Below, piece after piece: positions 42,798 through 51,925 of a DNA stretch of 64,000 bases. Position numbers and translations under genes: made by a program. The notes below the pieces were generated by a model. That model was not told the DNA's origin and made no database searches. It was given only the letters and a program-made list of their open reading frames with translations. The stretch is from Candidatus Gracilibacteria bacterium GN02-872 (GTDB lineage: Bacteria; Patescibacteriota; Gracilibacteria; BD1-5; UBA6164), in NCBI GenBank assembly GCA_003260325.1, contig MOLU01000003.1, positions 1-64,000 on the forward strand, given 5' to 3'. How positions within the stretch are numbered: the stretch's first letter is position 1; the number at the start of each line of letters is the position of its first letter.

Positions 42798-44105
42798 TTA
42801 TATCAAAAGAGTAGTTTGGACTGGTGTTGAAGCTAAATCTACAGAATTTTTAAAATCTGTTTTCATAAAATTTTCTATCACTTCTAAATCATATTTTAGA
42901 TTGTGTCAGATTATCAAAATATCTAGATTAAAAATATTTTTCAAAAAGTTTTTTAGGTCAATTTTATCTACTTTATCACCTTTGTGTTCAACATTTATAT
43001 AAAAAATATTTTTGTCATCAATATAAATAGAAACTCAGACAATCTTGGCTTGCATAACATCAAGAGAAGTTGTTTCTGTGTCAAAAGATATTTGTTTTGA
43101 ATTTTTTATAAGATTTTCTAGATTTTGTAATCAATCTTTATTTTTTATGATTTTTACTCAAAGTCACAAATCTTTCCAAGTTGTCATTTTTTGAGAGAAT
43201 TCTCACTCCTCAAGCAAAGAATTAAATTCCATCTCTTTGAAATATTCTACAACTTCATCATTTTTGAAATTTTCTGGAATAAATTTGTATTTTTCTAAGT
43301 CAAAATTTGTTAGTTCTACATCTAAATCAATTGTTGCAAGTTTCAAGCTTAAATAAGCATTTTCTCTAGATTCTAATAATTTTTCAAAAGTTTTTCATTT
43401 AAAACAAGATTGCACAGATTTTGGAAAATCAGAAGATTTTTTTTCTAAAGAAGCTACTTTATCAGCTTGTAAATATATTTCTTCAATTCATCAAATTTCA
43501 TTTATCAAATCAATTGCTTTTTTAGGTCAAAATCATTCGATTCAAGGAATATTATCAGATTTATCTCAACAAATAGCAAGGTAATTTATAATCATTTTTG
43601 GTTCTACTCAAAACTTTTGTTTGGTTTTTTCTTCATCAAAAATAACCTTTTTCATAGTGTCATAAACAAAAATATTTTCAGAAATAAGAGAAAATAAGTC
43701 TTTATCTCAAGACAATACAAAAACTTGATTATTTTTGTCTGCTCAAAGCTTTTTTGCTAATGTTCACAAAACATCATCTGCTTCATATCACTCTATCTCA
43801 ACAATATCTATTTTCATCATAGAAATCATTTTTTCTATATCATCTATTTGGCTTCTTAGATTATCAGGCATTCTGTCTCTTGTGGCTTTGTATTCACTAT
43901 AAAGCTTGTGACGAAAGTTTTCTCACCTAGCATCTTTTATAAAAACTACATAATCAGGTTTTTCTTTTACCAAAGTATTTACAAAAAATTTTGCCATTCA
44001 AAAAATAGCATTTACAATCTTTCAATCCTTTGTTGAAAACTCTGGTAAAGCATAGAACATCCTGTAGATAAAGCTATTTCCATCGATTAAATAAATTTTT
44101 TTCAT
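42798..44105 (-). CDS. polA: PolA-like 5' nuclease with partial 3'-5' exonuclease domain; no polymerase domain
   Basis: A 435-residue protein. Residues 1-300 form a complete 5'-3' exonuclease/flap-nuclease domain: DGNSFIYRMFYAL, EGYEADDVLGTLAKK, LSGDKDLFSL and CGDKSDNIPGIEGFGPKKA. From residue 320 a 3'-5' exonuclease begins, with motif I SFDTETTSLD (Asp342, Glu344) and motif II GHNLKYDLEV. The frame then stops at TAA, about 450 residues before a normal PolA would end, and no polymerase motifs are seen in any frame downstream. It could be a functional flap nuclease with a vestigial tail, or a truncated gene. The gene symbol refers to the parent family only. Confidence 0.85.
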
Positions 44106-44190
44106 TTAGTATTTTTGTGTTTTAAATTCATTATATTTTAAAAAATATTTTCCAAAAGTAAAGAATATTTTATTGATTCTTCTAAAAACT

Positions 44191-44218
44191 TTGACAAAGG
44201 CTTATATTTTGTTATAAT
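44191..44218 (+). promoter_or_regulatory. Promoter of the 101-residue SD-led gene
   Basis: TTGACA (44191-44196), 16 bases, TATAAT (44213-44218). The 60-base leader contains two small inverted repeats (GCTTGCAAAAGC and GGGAAATTCCC). Confidence 0.85.
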
Positions 44219-44285
44219 ACTAAAACCTACTTGCTTGCAAAAGCTTGTGGGAAATTCCCGTAAATCCCAAGAAAAGGAGTCTCAT

Positions 44286-44591
44286 ATGAGCACACTTAGC
44301 AATAGTCATTTCGTTAACCCTGAACTTTCCCTTGAATTCATCCAAGTAGGCTTAGAGGAGGTTTCGTACCTCGAAATAGCTCAAAGGGTAATCCGAAAAG
44401 GTAGAAAACTGTATTATTCTTTGTTCAACGATTGGAAAAGGATTTTCCTAAAGAAGAACAGGTCACTGAAATCTTTGACTAAAAAGCAAAGAACAAATAT
44501 ATACAAGGTATATTTTTATGAATTCTTTAATAGAGTCATAAGAGAGTTAGGGGAAAGAATGTCTAGTAGTGACATAGCAATGATATGCTGA
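44286..44591 (+). CDS. SD-led basic protein that appears to end at TGA
   Basis: A 101-residue protein, strongly basic and helical, with RKGRKLYYSLFNDW and RSLKSLTKKQRTN in the middle and no signal peptide. AAGGAG lies 6 bases before the ATG. It has three GGN glycines and no internal TGA. The frame meets TGA at 44589-44591, 15 bases before a strong terminator. If TGA were read as glycine the protein would run through both arms of that hairpin to TAA at 44640-44642, adding 17 residues (GGNYSLGGGVILSFLPA). TGA as a true stop is the simpler reading. Possibly nucleic-acid binding; no family recognised. Confidence 0.7.
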   Translation: MSTLSNSHFVNPELSLEFIQVGLEEVSYLEIAQRVIRKGRKLYYSLFNDWKRIFLKKNRSLKSLTKKQRTNIYKVYFYEFFNRVIRELGERMSSSDIAMIC

Positions 44592-44604
44592 GGTAACTAC
44601 AGCT

Positions 44605-44635
44605 TAGGGGGAGGAGTAATCCTCTCCTTTTTGCC
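44605..44635 (+). terminator. Terminator of the SD-led gene
   Basis: GGGGAGGA, a GTAA loop and TCCTCTCC, then TTTTT. It lies downstream of the TGA that ends the preceding gene. Confidence 0.85.
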
Positions 44636-44703
44636 TGCTTAAAAATATTGACTTATAAAAAAAATAATTAAAATCAAAAAGTTAACTTATAAAAAAATAA
44701 AAA

Positions 44704-45387
44704 ATGAGACCAACAATACAAAAATATTTTTTAAAAAATAAAAAAAATCTCACAAAAAATGTCTATGAACTAGAATTTGAATGAGAAAATGAAATAAATG
44801 TAATTCCTTGACAATTTATAACTTTTATGATTGACTGAATTTGAGCAAGAGCTTATTCTATTCTTGAAAAAGATTGAAAAAATCTAAAATTTATAATCAA
44901 AAAAATAGAACTAGAAAACTGATGAAGATGATGAAGCAAATTTTTGTGTGAGCAAAAAGTTTGAGCTGAATTGAAGTGAATATGAGCAAGTGGAAATTTT
45001 GTTTTGAAACAAAATAATCTAAACAAACTTTTTTTATGAACAGGAACAGGTTTTGTACCTCTTTTTGCACAAATCAAAGATTTGATTGAAAATGATTTTT
45101 CTTGAAAAATAAAATTTGTATTTTGAGTGAGAGAAGCTAAAGATTTGTTTCATTTAGATGAAATTCAAAAGCTAAAAAATATTTCTAAAAATTTTGATTT
45201 TGTAGTTTATTTAAGCCAAGAGGAAAATCAAAGTTTCAAAAAATGATATATTTTAGAAGAAATAAAAAATTCTAAAGAATTTGAAGAAGCATACATTTGT
45301 TGAGGCCCAAAAATGGTTGATGATGCAAAAAAAGAACTTTTGAAAAATTGATTTGATGAAAAAAATATTTTTGAAGAAAAGTATTAA
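44704..45387 (+). CDS. Ferredoxin-NAD(P)+ reductase-like flavoprotein
   Basis: A 227-residue oxidoreductase. The FAD-binding beta-barrel carries the RAYSIL motif (about 50-55) after PGQFITFMI. The NAD(P)-binding Rossmann half has GTGTGFVPLF (about 112-121) and the C-terminal YICGGPKMVDDAKKELL. It resembles the FAD/NAD-linking subunits of ferredoxin reductases and dihydroorotate dehydrogenase B, but has no iron-sulphur cysteine cluster. The electron partner is not evident. TGA codes most glycines. Start: the ATG of MRPTIQ, without SD. Confidence 0.8.
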
Positions 45388-45388
45388 A

Positions 45389-45422
45389 AAAATCCCAAAC
45401 CTTAAAGATTTGGGATTTTTAA
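45389..45422. terminator. Bidirectional terminator
   Basis: AAAATCCCAAA / TTTGGGATTTTT stem between the flavoprotein gene and the convergent small zinc-finger gene. Confidence 0.85.
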
Positions 45423-45424
45423 AA

Positions 45425-45592
45425 CTATTGAGTTGCAAGAGTTTGGAATTCAAAATCCATTGCAATTATACAAGTATTACAACACAATTTGTTTTTTCTA
45501 AATCTCTCATACCCTATAGTATAGTTTTCCCCTATGATAAGCTCATCTCTACATAGAGTGCACCTATATATGGGAGGATTTGTATTTGCCAT
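45425..45592 (-). CDS. Small Cys-rich protein (two CxxC), SD-led
   Basis: A 55-residue protein with CTLC at residues 11-14 and CCNTC at 37-41, the spacing of a single zinc ribbon. The N-terminus is short and hydrophilic, and there is no signal peptide. AAGGAG precedes the ATG by 8 bases. Both glycines are GGN and the stop is TAG. A promoter lies directly upstream, overlapping the terminator of the next gene. It belongs to the seven small genes with standard-code features; a zinc-ribbon regulator is possible but unproven. Confidence 0.75.
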   Translation of the reverse strand: MANTNPPIYRCTLCRDELIIGENYTIGYERFRKNKLCCNTCIIAMDFEFQTLATQ

Positions 45593-45624
45593 TTTTTTTC
45601 TCCTTGTTGATGAAATGGACCTAT

Positions 45625-45652
45625 ATAATAAATATTTTTAAATTATAGTCAA
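45625..45652 (-). promoter_or_regulatory. Promoter of the 55-residue Cys-rich protein
   Basis: TTGACT (45647-45652), 16 bases, TATTAT (45625-45630), starting inside the U run of the preceding terminator. Confidence 0.7.
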
Positions 45653-45654
45653 GA

Positions 45655-45674
45655 AAAACTCCCTCAAATTGGGG
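45655..45674 (-). terminator. Terminator whose loop contains the TGA stop of the preceding gene
   Basis: On the minus strand ACTCCC, a loop and GGGAGT, then TTTTTC. The TGA that ends the 54-residue Cys-rich frame (45664-45666) lies in the loop/right arm of this hairpin. Confidence 0.8.
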
Positions 45675-45828
45675 GAGTCTTTGCATAATATTCAGTAATA
45701 CAAAAATCACAAATGTTTTTGCCTCTAAAATTGTTCATATTATCTTTAGGATAATATGAATGACAGCAAGAACATTTTTGTAAGTTTTTTTCTAAACTTT
45801 CAATATTCTCTCTAACTGAGCTATACAT
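45664..45828 (-). CDS. Small Cys-rich protein (zinc-ribbon-like) that appears to end at TGA
   Basis: A 54-residue protein with CSCC at about 19-22 and CDFC at about 40-43, again a single zinc-ribbon spacing. The middle reads HSYYPKDNMNNFRGKNI, like the zinc-binding proteins that recognise short helical RNA or DNA. AAGGAG lies 7 bases upstream. Its one glycine is GGN. TGA comes inside the terminator hairpin; reading it as glycine would extend the frame through the hairpin and U run to TAA at 45643. The terminator position argues that TGA is the stop. Confidence 0.7.
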   Translation of the reverse strand: MYSSVRENIESLEKNLQKCSCCHSYYPKDNMNNFRGKNICDFCITEYYAKTPPI

Positions 45829-45858
45829 AAGCTTTCTCCTTTTAAAAAATGGAAGTTA

Positions 45859-45886
45859 AGTATAAATAAAAATATTATTTTGTCAA
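45859..45886 (-). promoter_or_regulatory. Promoter of the 54-residue Cys-rich protein
   Basis: TTGACA (45881-45886), 16 bases, TATACT (45859-45864). Confidence 0.8.
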
Positions 45887-45896
45887 GAAAAAAAGA

Positions 45897-45926
45897 AAAG
45901 GAAGCTCTTATTGAGCTTCCTTTAAA
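45897..45926 (-). terminator. Terminator
   Basis: AAAGGAAGCTC / GAGCTTCCTTT hairpin ending the 47-residue protein transcript on the minus strand. Confidence 0.8.
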
Positions 45927-45933
45927 AATTTTG

Positions 45934-46077
45934 TTAATAATCATCCTTTTTGTTATGCCTTCTACCCTTAAAAAGGGCTATTTTATCATCATTATTTAGA
46001 TGAGGATAATCTTCATCTAAATAATTTCCAATGTTTTGAGGCCTTATGGCCTCTCTTTTAACTCTATCTCTGCTCAT
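45934..46077 (-). CDS. Small charged protein, SD-led, with long structured leader
   Basis: A 47-residue very polar protein (MSRDRVKREAIRPQ at the start, KGRRHNKKDDY at the end), probably soluble and nucleic-acid or ribosome-associated by its composition, which is only an inference. Both glycines are GGN and there is no TGA. The SD is the strongest in the window (AAGGAGGA, 7 bases before ATG). The promoter is 150 bases upstream, leaving a 146-base leader with an CCTCA / TGAGG pairing that could be regulatory. Confidence 0.7.
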   Translation of the reverse strand: MSRDRVKREAIRPQNIGNYLDEDYPHLNNDDKIALFKGRRHNKKDDY

Positions 46078-46079
46078 TT

Positions 46080-46223
46080 TTTTCCTCCTTATTATTATTT
46101 GAGAGATTTTTACGAGTCAGTTCAAAAATTGCAATGTCTAATGATAACATTAAGTAGCTCCATAAAGTTTAACAAAAACCTCAAAAAACAGATGTAGGTT
46201 TTTAGCCTAACTGAATTCTGAGG
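46080..46223 (-). promoter_or_regulatory. Long 5' leader of the 47-residue protein
   Basis: A 146-base untranslated leader starting near 46223. It contains CCTCA / TGAGG, GGCTAAAAACC and other small helices before the AAGGAGGA. The length and pairing suggest a regulatory or self-processing RNA, but no riboswitch class was recognised. Confidence 0.45.
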
Positions 46224-46229
46224 CTTCGG

Positions 46230-46257
46230 ATTCTATACAAATTAGTTTAATTGTCAA
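46230..46257 (-). promoter_or_regulatory. Promoter of the 47-residue protein
   Basis: TTGACA (46252-46257), 16 bases, TAGAAT (46230-46235). The -35 lies next to the stop codon of the YgjV-like gene. Confidence 0.75.
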
Positions 46258-46808
46258 CTTTTTTTCTTCAAAAGAATTTCTTCTCTTTTTATTTTGACTG
46301 CTCAAATGATTCAAGAAATAAGCAACAAAAAGTCACTTATAACTGATCAAATAGAATGAGTTGAAATACTATAAACAAGCCAAGCTATAAGTAAAACACA
46401 AAGTCATATTTTTAGTTTTACTCCAGAAAAATAAAATAACAAATAAGTTGTCAAAACACCATTTATAATAGGAATTGCAGAAAAAATATTTCATCAATCA
46501 ATAGTCAAAACTCAAATCACAACATACAAAACACACAAAAAAGAAAATACTTTTATATTTCATTTACTTTTTAAAACAAGCAAACTACAAATTATATCAA
46601 AATAATTCACTACAGCTCAAGACATTTGTCACATCAAGTGGAAGTGAAATCACCAACAAAATGAAGTCAAAGCCATCAAAACAAAAAATCTTTTTTCATT
46701 TGTAGAAATATATGTAAAAATATTTACTAAAAGTGCTATGATTCAGACTAATTGTCAGATAGGATTTTCATTGAAATAATAAATAATGTTTTCAAAAATA
46801 AAATTCAT
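46242..46808 (-). CDS. YgjV-like inner-membrane protein
   Basis: A 188-residue membrane protein with about six membrane segments and short loops. The pattern (FENIIYYFNENPIGQLVGII, then NEKRFFVLMALTSFCWGFHF with the internal His/Phe cluster) matches the YgjV family, of unknown function, in which a conserved His-containing segment lies in the second membrane helix. TGA codes many glycines. Its 3' end overlaps the promoter of the small downstream gene. Confidence 0.6.
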
Positions 46809-46899
46809 AAAAAATTTTACAAAATAAAAAATCCAAAAATTGTTATTTTGGATTAATTTTTAAATATTTGAAATCTAAAATTTCCAATAGCTATCCTTT

Positions 46900-47595
46900 T
46901 TACAGCACAAATTCTAAAATAGCAATACTATTTTCCATAGCAAATTCTAGATTATTCATGTGAGCATCTTTTGCCTCGTTGTCAGCTCAGTCAGAAATAG
47001 CTTTTATAACAATACACTTGCCAAGTATACCATATTCTCTGGCTGTTGTCAAAATTGCAAATGCTTCCATTTCACAAATATCTGCTCAAAAGTCATTTCT
47101 TAGCTCTAGCATCCTGTCTCTATTGTCTACAAATTCATCTCAAGTTGCACAAACTCAATTCAAAATCAATCAAAATTTTTGTAAATCATAGTTTTCTCAA
47201 ATAGCATATTCTAAAAATATAGGCTTTTTAGCATAATCTAGATGTTCTCATTCAAAAGGTAAATACATATCTTGTTGAACAAATGTATTTGGCAAAATCA
47301 CATCTCAAACTTTTAGGTCATTTCCTGTCAAATTTCAGGCAATTCAGATATTTATAAGCTTATCAACAGAATAGTTTTCAAGCAAATAAGTTGTTGCTAT
47401 TGCAGCTTGGATTTTTCAAATTCATCATAAAACTAAAACTATGTTTTCTTCTCAGTCATCTCAAACTCTAGTTCATTCAAATATTTTTATATTTTTTAAA
47501 GATTTTGTTTCTTTTAATCCAAATTTTTTTATTATCAAGTCTGCTTCTTCTTTCATAGCAGTAACTATAGCCTTTGTTAAGTTCATTTTTTGCAT
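46900..47595 (-). CDS. mtnN: 5'-methylthioadenosine/S-adenosylhomocysteine nucleosidase
   Basis: A 231-residue nucleoside-phosphorylase-fold hydrolase that cleaves MTA and SAH, products of SAM-using enzymes such as the several methyltransferases here. Diagnostic parts are INIGIAGNLTG, CATGDEFVDN, ICEMEAFAIL with the catalytic Glu, and VIKAISDGADNEAKD with the ribose-binding Asp. The size fits the family. An in-frame ATG three codons in (at 47586) is an equally possible start. Confidence 0.93.
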
Positions 47596-47720
47596 TTAAA
47601 AAATATTTTTCTAGAAAATATTATAAAAATAATTTAAATTTTTACAAATAAAATATAAAAACTTGTAAAAAAAAATATTTTTAATAAAATTGCTAAGTTA
47701 TAATTTTTTAAGAAATTAAA

Positions 47721-48764
47721 ATGAATTCGCATTTAGTTCAAATGTTTTCTTTTGGTATTGCAACCTTTATTTTATGAATGATTGTGATACCATATTTCAT
47801 AGAATTTTTAATAGAACACAAACTCTGAAAGCAAATAAGAGAAGAAGCCACAATAGGAAAAGCTATAGAATTTCTAAAACTACACAAAACAAAAACTTGA
47901 ACTCCAACTATGGGATGAGCAATCATATTATTGATAACATTTTTTATGGTTTTAGTAAGCATTGTCTTGCAAAATTTTGGTTTTATCAGAAATTCTTTAT
48001 TTTCTCAGTGAGAAACTTATCTCCCACTTTTCACTCTATTTTCAGTTTGACTTTTGTGATTAACAGATGATTATATGAATGTAAAATGAAACTGAAGAAC
48101 AAAGTGAATGTCAGCTAGAATAAAGATGTTTTGACTTATAAGTTTTGCTTTACTTTGAGCACTTTGGTTTTATTACAAACTTGATTGGCAAAACAGAGAC
48201 CTAAGCCTAACAATTATAGAAAATATTCATTTATGAGTTTGGTTTATACCATTTTTCATACTTGTGATTATCTCCAGTGCAAATAGTGTAAATATCACAG
48301 ATTGACTTGATTGACTTGCCTGATGATTATTGTTATTTTCTTATGCTGTTTATGCTTACATAACCTACAGTCAGTGAATGTATTTACTTTCAACACTTTG
48401 TATCACAATAATCTGAGCAATTGTAGCTTTTTTGTGGTTCAATGTAAAACCAGCTAAGTTTTATATGTGAGATGTCTGAAGCCTAGCCCTCTGAGCAAAT
48501 TTGTGAATAATGGCTATGCTTACAAATACTGTTTTTATCTTGTTTATAGTTTGAGCTTTGTTTATATTTGAAACTTTGTCTGTTATAATCCAACTTACAA
48601 GTAAAAAACTTAGAAATGGGAAAAAAGTTTTCAAAATCGCTCCTTTTCATCATCATTTAGAGGCTATTTGATGGACTGAAGAAAATGTTGTTTTCAGATT
48701 TTGGCTTATATGACTGATTTGCTCAGTAACTTGAATTATTTTTTATATTTTAAGAGTTGCTTAA
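47721..48764 (+). CDS. mraY: Phospho-N-acetylmuramoyl-pentapeptide transferase MraY
   Basis: A 347-residue membrane enzyme that puts phospho-MurNAc-pentapeptide on undecaprenyl phosphate, making lipid I. Family landmarks: the Mg-binding DDYMNV loop with [41 protein letters not shown] and the C-terminal [11 protein letters not shown]. About ten membrane segments. With uppS and the sortase-type protein it shows a classical peptidoglycan envelope. Start: the ATG of MNSHLVQ, no SD. Confidence 0.95.
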
Positions 48765-48804
48765 TTATTTTTAAAAATATTTTGAAAATATGTGAAATTT
48801 TATA

Positions 48805-49110
48805 ATGAAAAATGAAGAATTTATTTGTGAAAATTGTTGAAAAAAAGTGGAAAAACATCCTGAGTGAAGTGCTAGAAATCATTGTAATTTTTGCCTTTTT
48901 TCAAAACATTTAGATGAAAATTTTCCATGAGACAGAGAGTCTGATTGTCATTGACTTATGGAACCAATTGACATAGAATACAAAAAAAATAAATGATATA
49001 TGATAAAACACAAATGCAAAAAATGCCAAAAAGAAATGCTAAATAAAATCGCTCCAGATGATAATTTTTTAGAATTTGTAGAAAAAAGAAACAAAAAAAT
49101 AGCAGTTTAA
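48805..49110 (+). CDS. RNHCP-domain protein
   Basis: A 101-residue zinc-binding protein of the RNHCP family. It has CENCGKKV, then GSARNHCNFCLFSKHLD (the family name signature RNHC), GDRESDCHGLMEPI and the closing HKCKKCQ with CKKC spacing, then a conserved NKIAPDDN. Six or more cysteines form two zinc sites. Function is unknown; it is common in low-complexity bacterial genomes. It lies just downstream of mraY and ends at a terminator. Confidence 0.85.
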
Positions 49111-49126
49111 AATTGCTATTTTTTTT
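49096..49126. terminator. Bidirectional terminator
   Basis: AAATAGCA / TGCTATTT stem with A and T runs, between the RNHCP gene and the convergent membrane-protein gene. Confidence 0.75.
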
Positions 49127-49706
49127 GTTCTTGTTCTTTTTGTTGATGATTGTAAAGCAGTCACAATGCCACAAAAATAAGTAATATAAATAAAAGTATA
49201 AAAAATTTATCTGAAGCTGAAAGTCATCATCAAGATCGATCTGTAAACCATGAAAAATCAACAGCAAATCATCAAGCCTTGTAAAATAAGTATATTTTTA
49301 TCAAAATAATAAAAGTTGGAACAAACACAACAGAAGCAACAAAAGCCTTGGCTGACAATTTGTCTTTTGGTTCTGAACTAAAAGTTGGAAATAAAAACAA
49401 ACTCAAGGCTAATCAAAACCACAAAATTCAAAAAAGTCTTATTCACCACTTTGAAAAATCTCAAGAATGATTATTTGCTCAAACTGAAATAGAAACCTTG
49501 TAATCAGATGCTTTTTTTAAATATTCTCCTAAAAATACACTATTATAATATTCCCTTTCCTGAGCATTTGTCATTTTGGAACTTTTATCAATTATCATTT
49601 CATTTGCATAAATGATAAAAATTGCAGAAAAAAACAAAAGAATTGATAAAACTATTGAAAGAAATGATCAAAGTATTTTTACTAGATTTTCTTTTTGTTC
49701 TGACAT
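49116..49706 (-). CDS. Membrane protein, unknown
   Basis: A 196-residue protein with about four membrane segments (residues about 8-33, 88-106, 118-138 and 165-185) and a conserved-looking loop of 55 residues after the first. The C-terminus is a Gln/Lys/Glu-rich tail (NHQQKEQEQKK) ending at TAG. No family recognised. It is divergent from, and 17 bases short of, the ATP-grasp gene region. Confidence 0.55.
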
Positions 49707-49723
49707 TTTCTTTTCTTAAAAAA

Positions 49724-50767
49724 TTATTTATTTTCTATATTTTTAATTATTTCTAAAGCTATTTTTTCTTGAATTCAATCATTTAATTGACCTGTAAAAC
49801 CTACACAACTACAGTTCATTTCTCACAAAACATATTTATCATTTCAATTTTCATCAGTATCAAGAATAAAATCAGCAGTCCAGATAAGTGGAGTTTTTAC
49901 ACCTCAAAGAAGTTCTCTTATTTTAGGTAAATTTTTCAAAAATAAATCAACCAATTCTTTATAATCATCAGGTTTAAAATAATTATAAACAGCTCAAGAA
50001 AAAAGTGTAGCAGAAAAACTATTTTCAGCTTCAGCTGGTTTTTTGTGAACAACAAAAATAGGATTTTCTCACACAAATAAAATTCTAATCTCTCATTCTA
50101 CTATTCTAGGCAAAAACTTCATATCAACGACCAAACCATTTTTTCAAGTTAAATATTTTTTACAAAAATCTATAAATTCTCAAAGTGTTTTGTATTCTGT
50201 GTGATTATCTACAGCTTCTGTAGCTTTTATTTTTGTATCAAAAGGCAAAGATTCTAAATCTGAAAAATCCCTTTCATCTACAACTGAAATTCTCCAAATT
50301 CAGCTTCAAGTAGAACCTCTGTTTTGTTTCAAAACTCTTTCTCAAGTTTTTAAAGTTTTTACAAAATTATTTTTTAAATCTTCAAAATTATAATAAACAA
50401 AAGTGTCATCAGGAACTAAATCAGTATCTTTCAAATTGAACAAAACATTTTTTGCTCAATATTTCAACATTTCATCTGGATGAGTCATTCAAACCAAACC
50501 ATAATCAGAAAGCCTCCTCAAAGTATCAAAATATTTTTCTTCACCATTTGGAAGATTTCCTGGATTTACCCTCGTCACATATCAATCAAATCTATCTTTA
50601 CAATATTCAAAAATATCATCACTCCACTCATCACGAAAAAATACAACTTCAGCTTCCCAGCCATTTTTTTTCAAAGCTTCAACTATAGGCATAGTGTCTT
50701 TTCTATGACCATCAAGCCATTTATCACTTCATCACTCAGCCTCAAAAACAACTATATTTTTTTTCAT
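49724..50767 (-). CDS. ATP-grasp-fold ligase-like protein (Cj0069-type)
   Basis: A 347-residue protein with an ATP-grasp layout: an N-terminal domain, then the phosphate-binding loop region VLKQNRGSTGSGIWRISV, and the metal-binding end ILDTDENGNDKYVLGEMNCSCVGF. It resembles the Cj0069 group of uncharacterised ATP-grasp proteins, which ligate an amine or amino acid to an acid; the substrate is unknown. The first part (EAEGGSDKWLDGHRKDT) may bind the second substrate. Start: the ATG of MKKNIVV. Confidence 0.65.
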
Positions 50768-50921
50768 AATTTCACTTTTAAGATTTAAAAGTACGAGTTA
50801 TTTTACTTTTTTTTCTGAAAATTTCAAGTTTTATTTCTTTTTGAAAAATATTTTTTAATTATTTGAAAAATATTTTTTTTCTTTTAAAATAAAGCAAATT
50901 TTAAAATTTTAAAAAATAATT

Positions 50922-51854
50922 ATGCAAGATTTTTTAGAAAAGTATTTTTCAGCTAATGAACCAATAATAATTTGATGCTCAACTTGACCTGATTCTATGT
51001 ATTTACTCTACAAAATCCTTGAAACAAAATTTGCAAAAAATGTTGTAGCTTGCTATTTTAACCACAACTTAAGAAAAGAAAGCATAGAGGAAGAAAAATT
51101 TTTGGAAAAGTTGTGAAAACAAAAGGGTTTCAAAGTGGAAATAGCAAATGCAAATATGAAAGAAATTCATAAAAATTTTTACAATTCAATTTCACTAGAA
51201 GAACTTTGTAGACAAAAAAGATATGAATTTTTTGATGCTATTTTGCATATTTATGGAGCAAAAAAAATACTTCTTGCTCATCACCTAGATGATAAAATCG
51301 AGACATTTTTTTTCAATTTGGCTCGTGGAAGCAAACTGACAGGCTTGATAAATATGCAAGAAAACTCAGGAACTATCTTGAGGCCACTTTTAGGAATTAC
51401 AAAAACTGAAATTTTGGAATATTTAGAAAAAAATGGCTTAGAGTACAAAATAGATAAGACAAATTTTGAAAATGATTTTACAAGAAACAAGATTCGAAAC
51501 ATAATTTTACCAAATTTTTCTGAAATCAATAAAAACTACAAAAAAAATATTTCAAATTTTATGAATTATTTAGCTGAAATAAAGGATTTTGTAGATTTTG
51601 AAGTAGGAAAATTTTTGGAAAAAAATTCTAAAGAAAAATACTTTTTAATTTCAGAATTTAATGAATTATCAGATTTTTTAAAAAAAGAGGTTTTGAGGTA
51701 TATTTTTTACATTTCAAACTGAAACTCTACAATTGGCTTAAGTGAGGCAAATATACAGGAAGTTATAAAATTTATAAATGGTAAAAATAGCAAGACAAAA
51801 AAAGAGATAAAATTTATGAGTTTAAGGAAGGAAAAGGGAAAAATTTGGTATTAG
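50922..51854 (+). CDS. tilS: tRNA-Ile lysidine synthetase TilS
   Basis: A 310-residue PP-loop ATPase that changes the wobble cytidine of tRNA-Ile(CAU) to lysidine. The PP-loop reads CSTGPDSM (residues 19-26) where most family members have SGGxDS. The rest of the catalytic domain is typical: YFNHNLR, EELCRQKRYEFF, ILLAHHLDDKIETFFFNL, the LRPLLGITKTEI helix and TRNKIRN. The C-terminal substrate domain is short. It ends at TAG, 71 bases before the CRISPR effector gene. Confidence 0.93.
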
Positions 51855-51925
51855 GAAATTTTATCTTGTGTTTTAAAAAGTTTTATTATAATTTTAGAAA
51901 AGTTTATTTTTTTAATATATTTATT

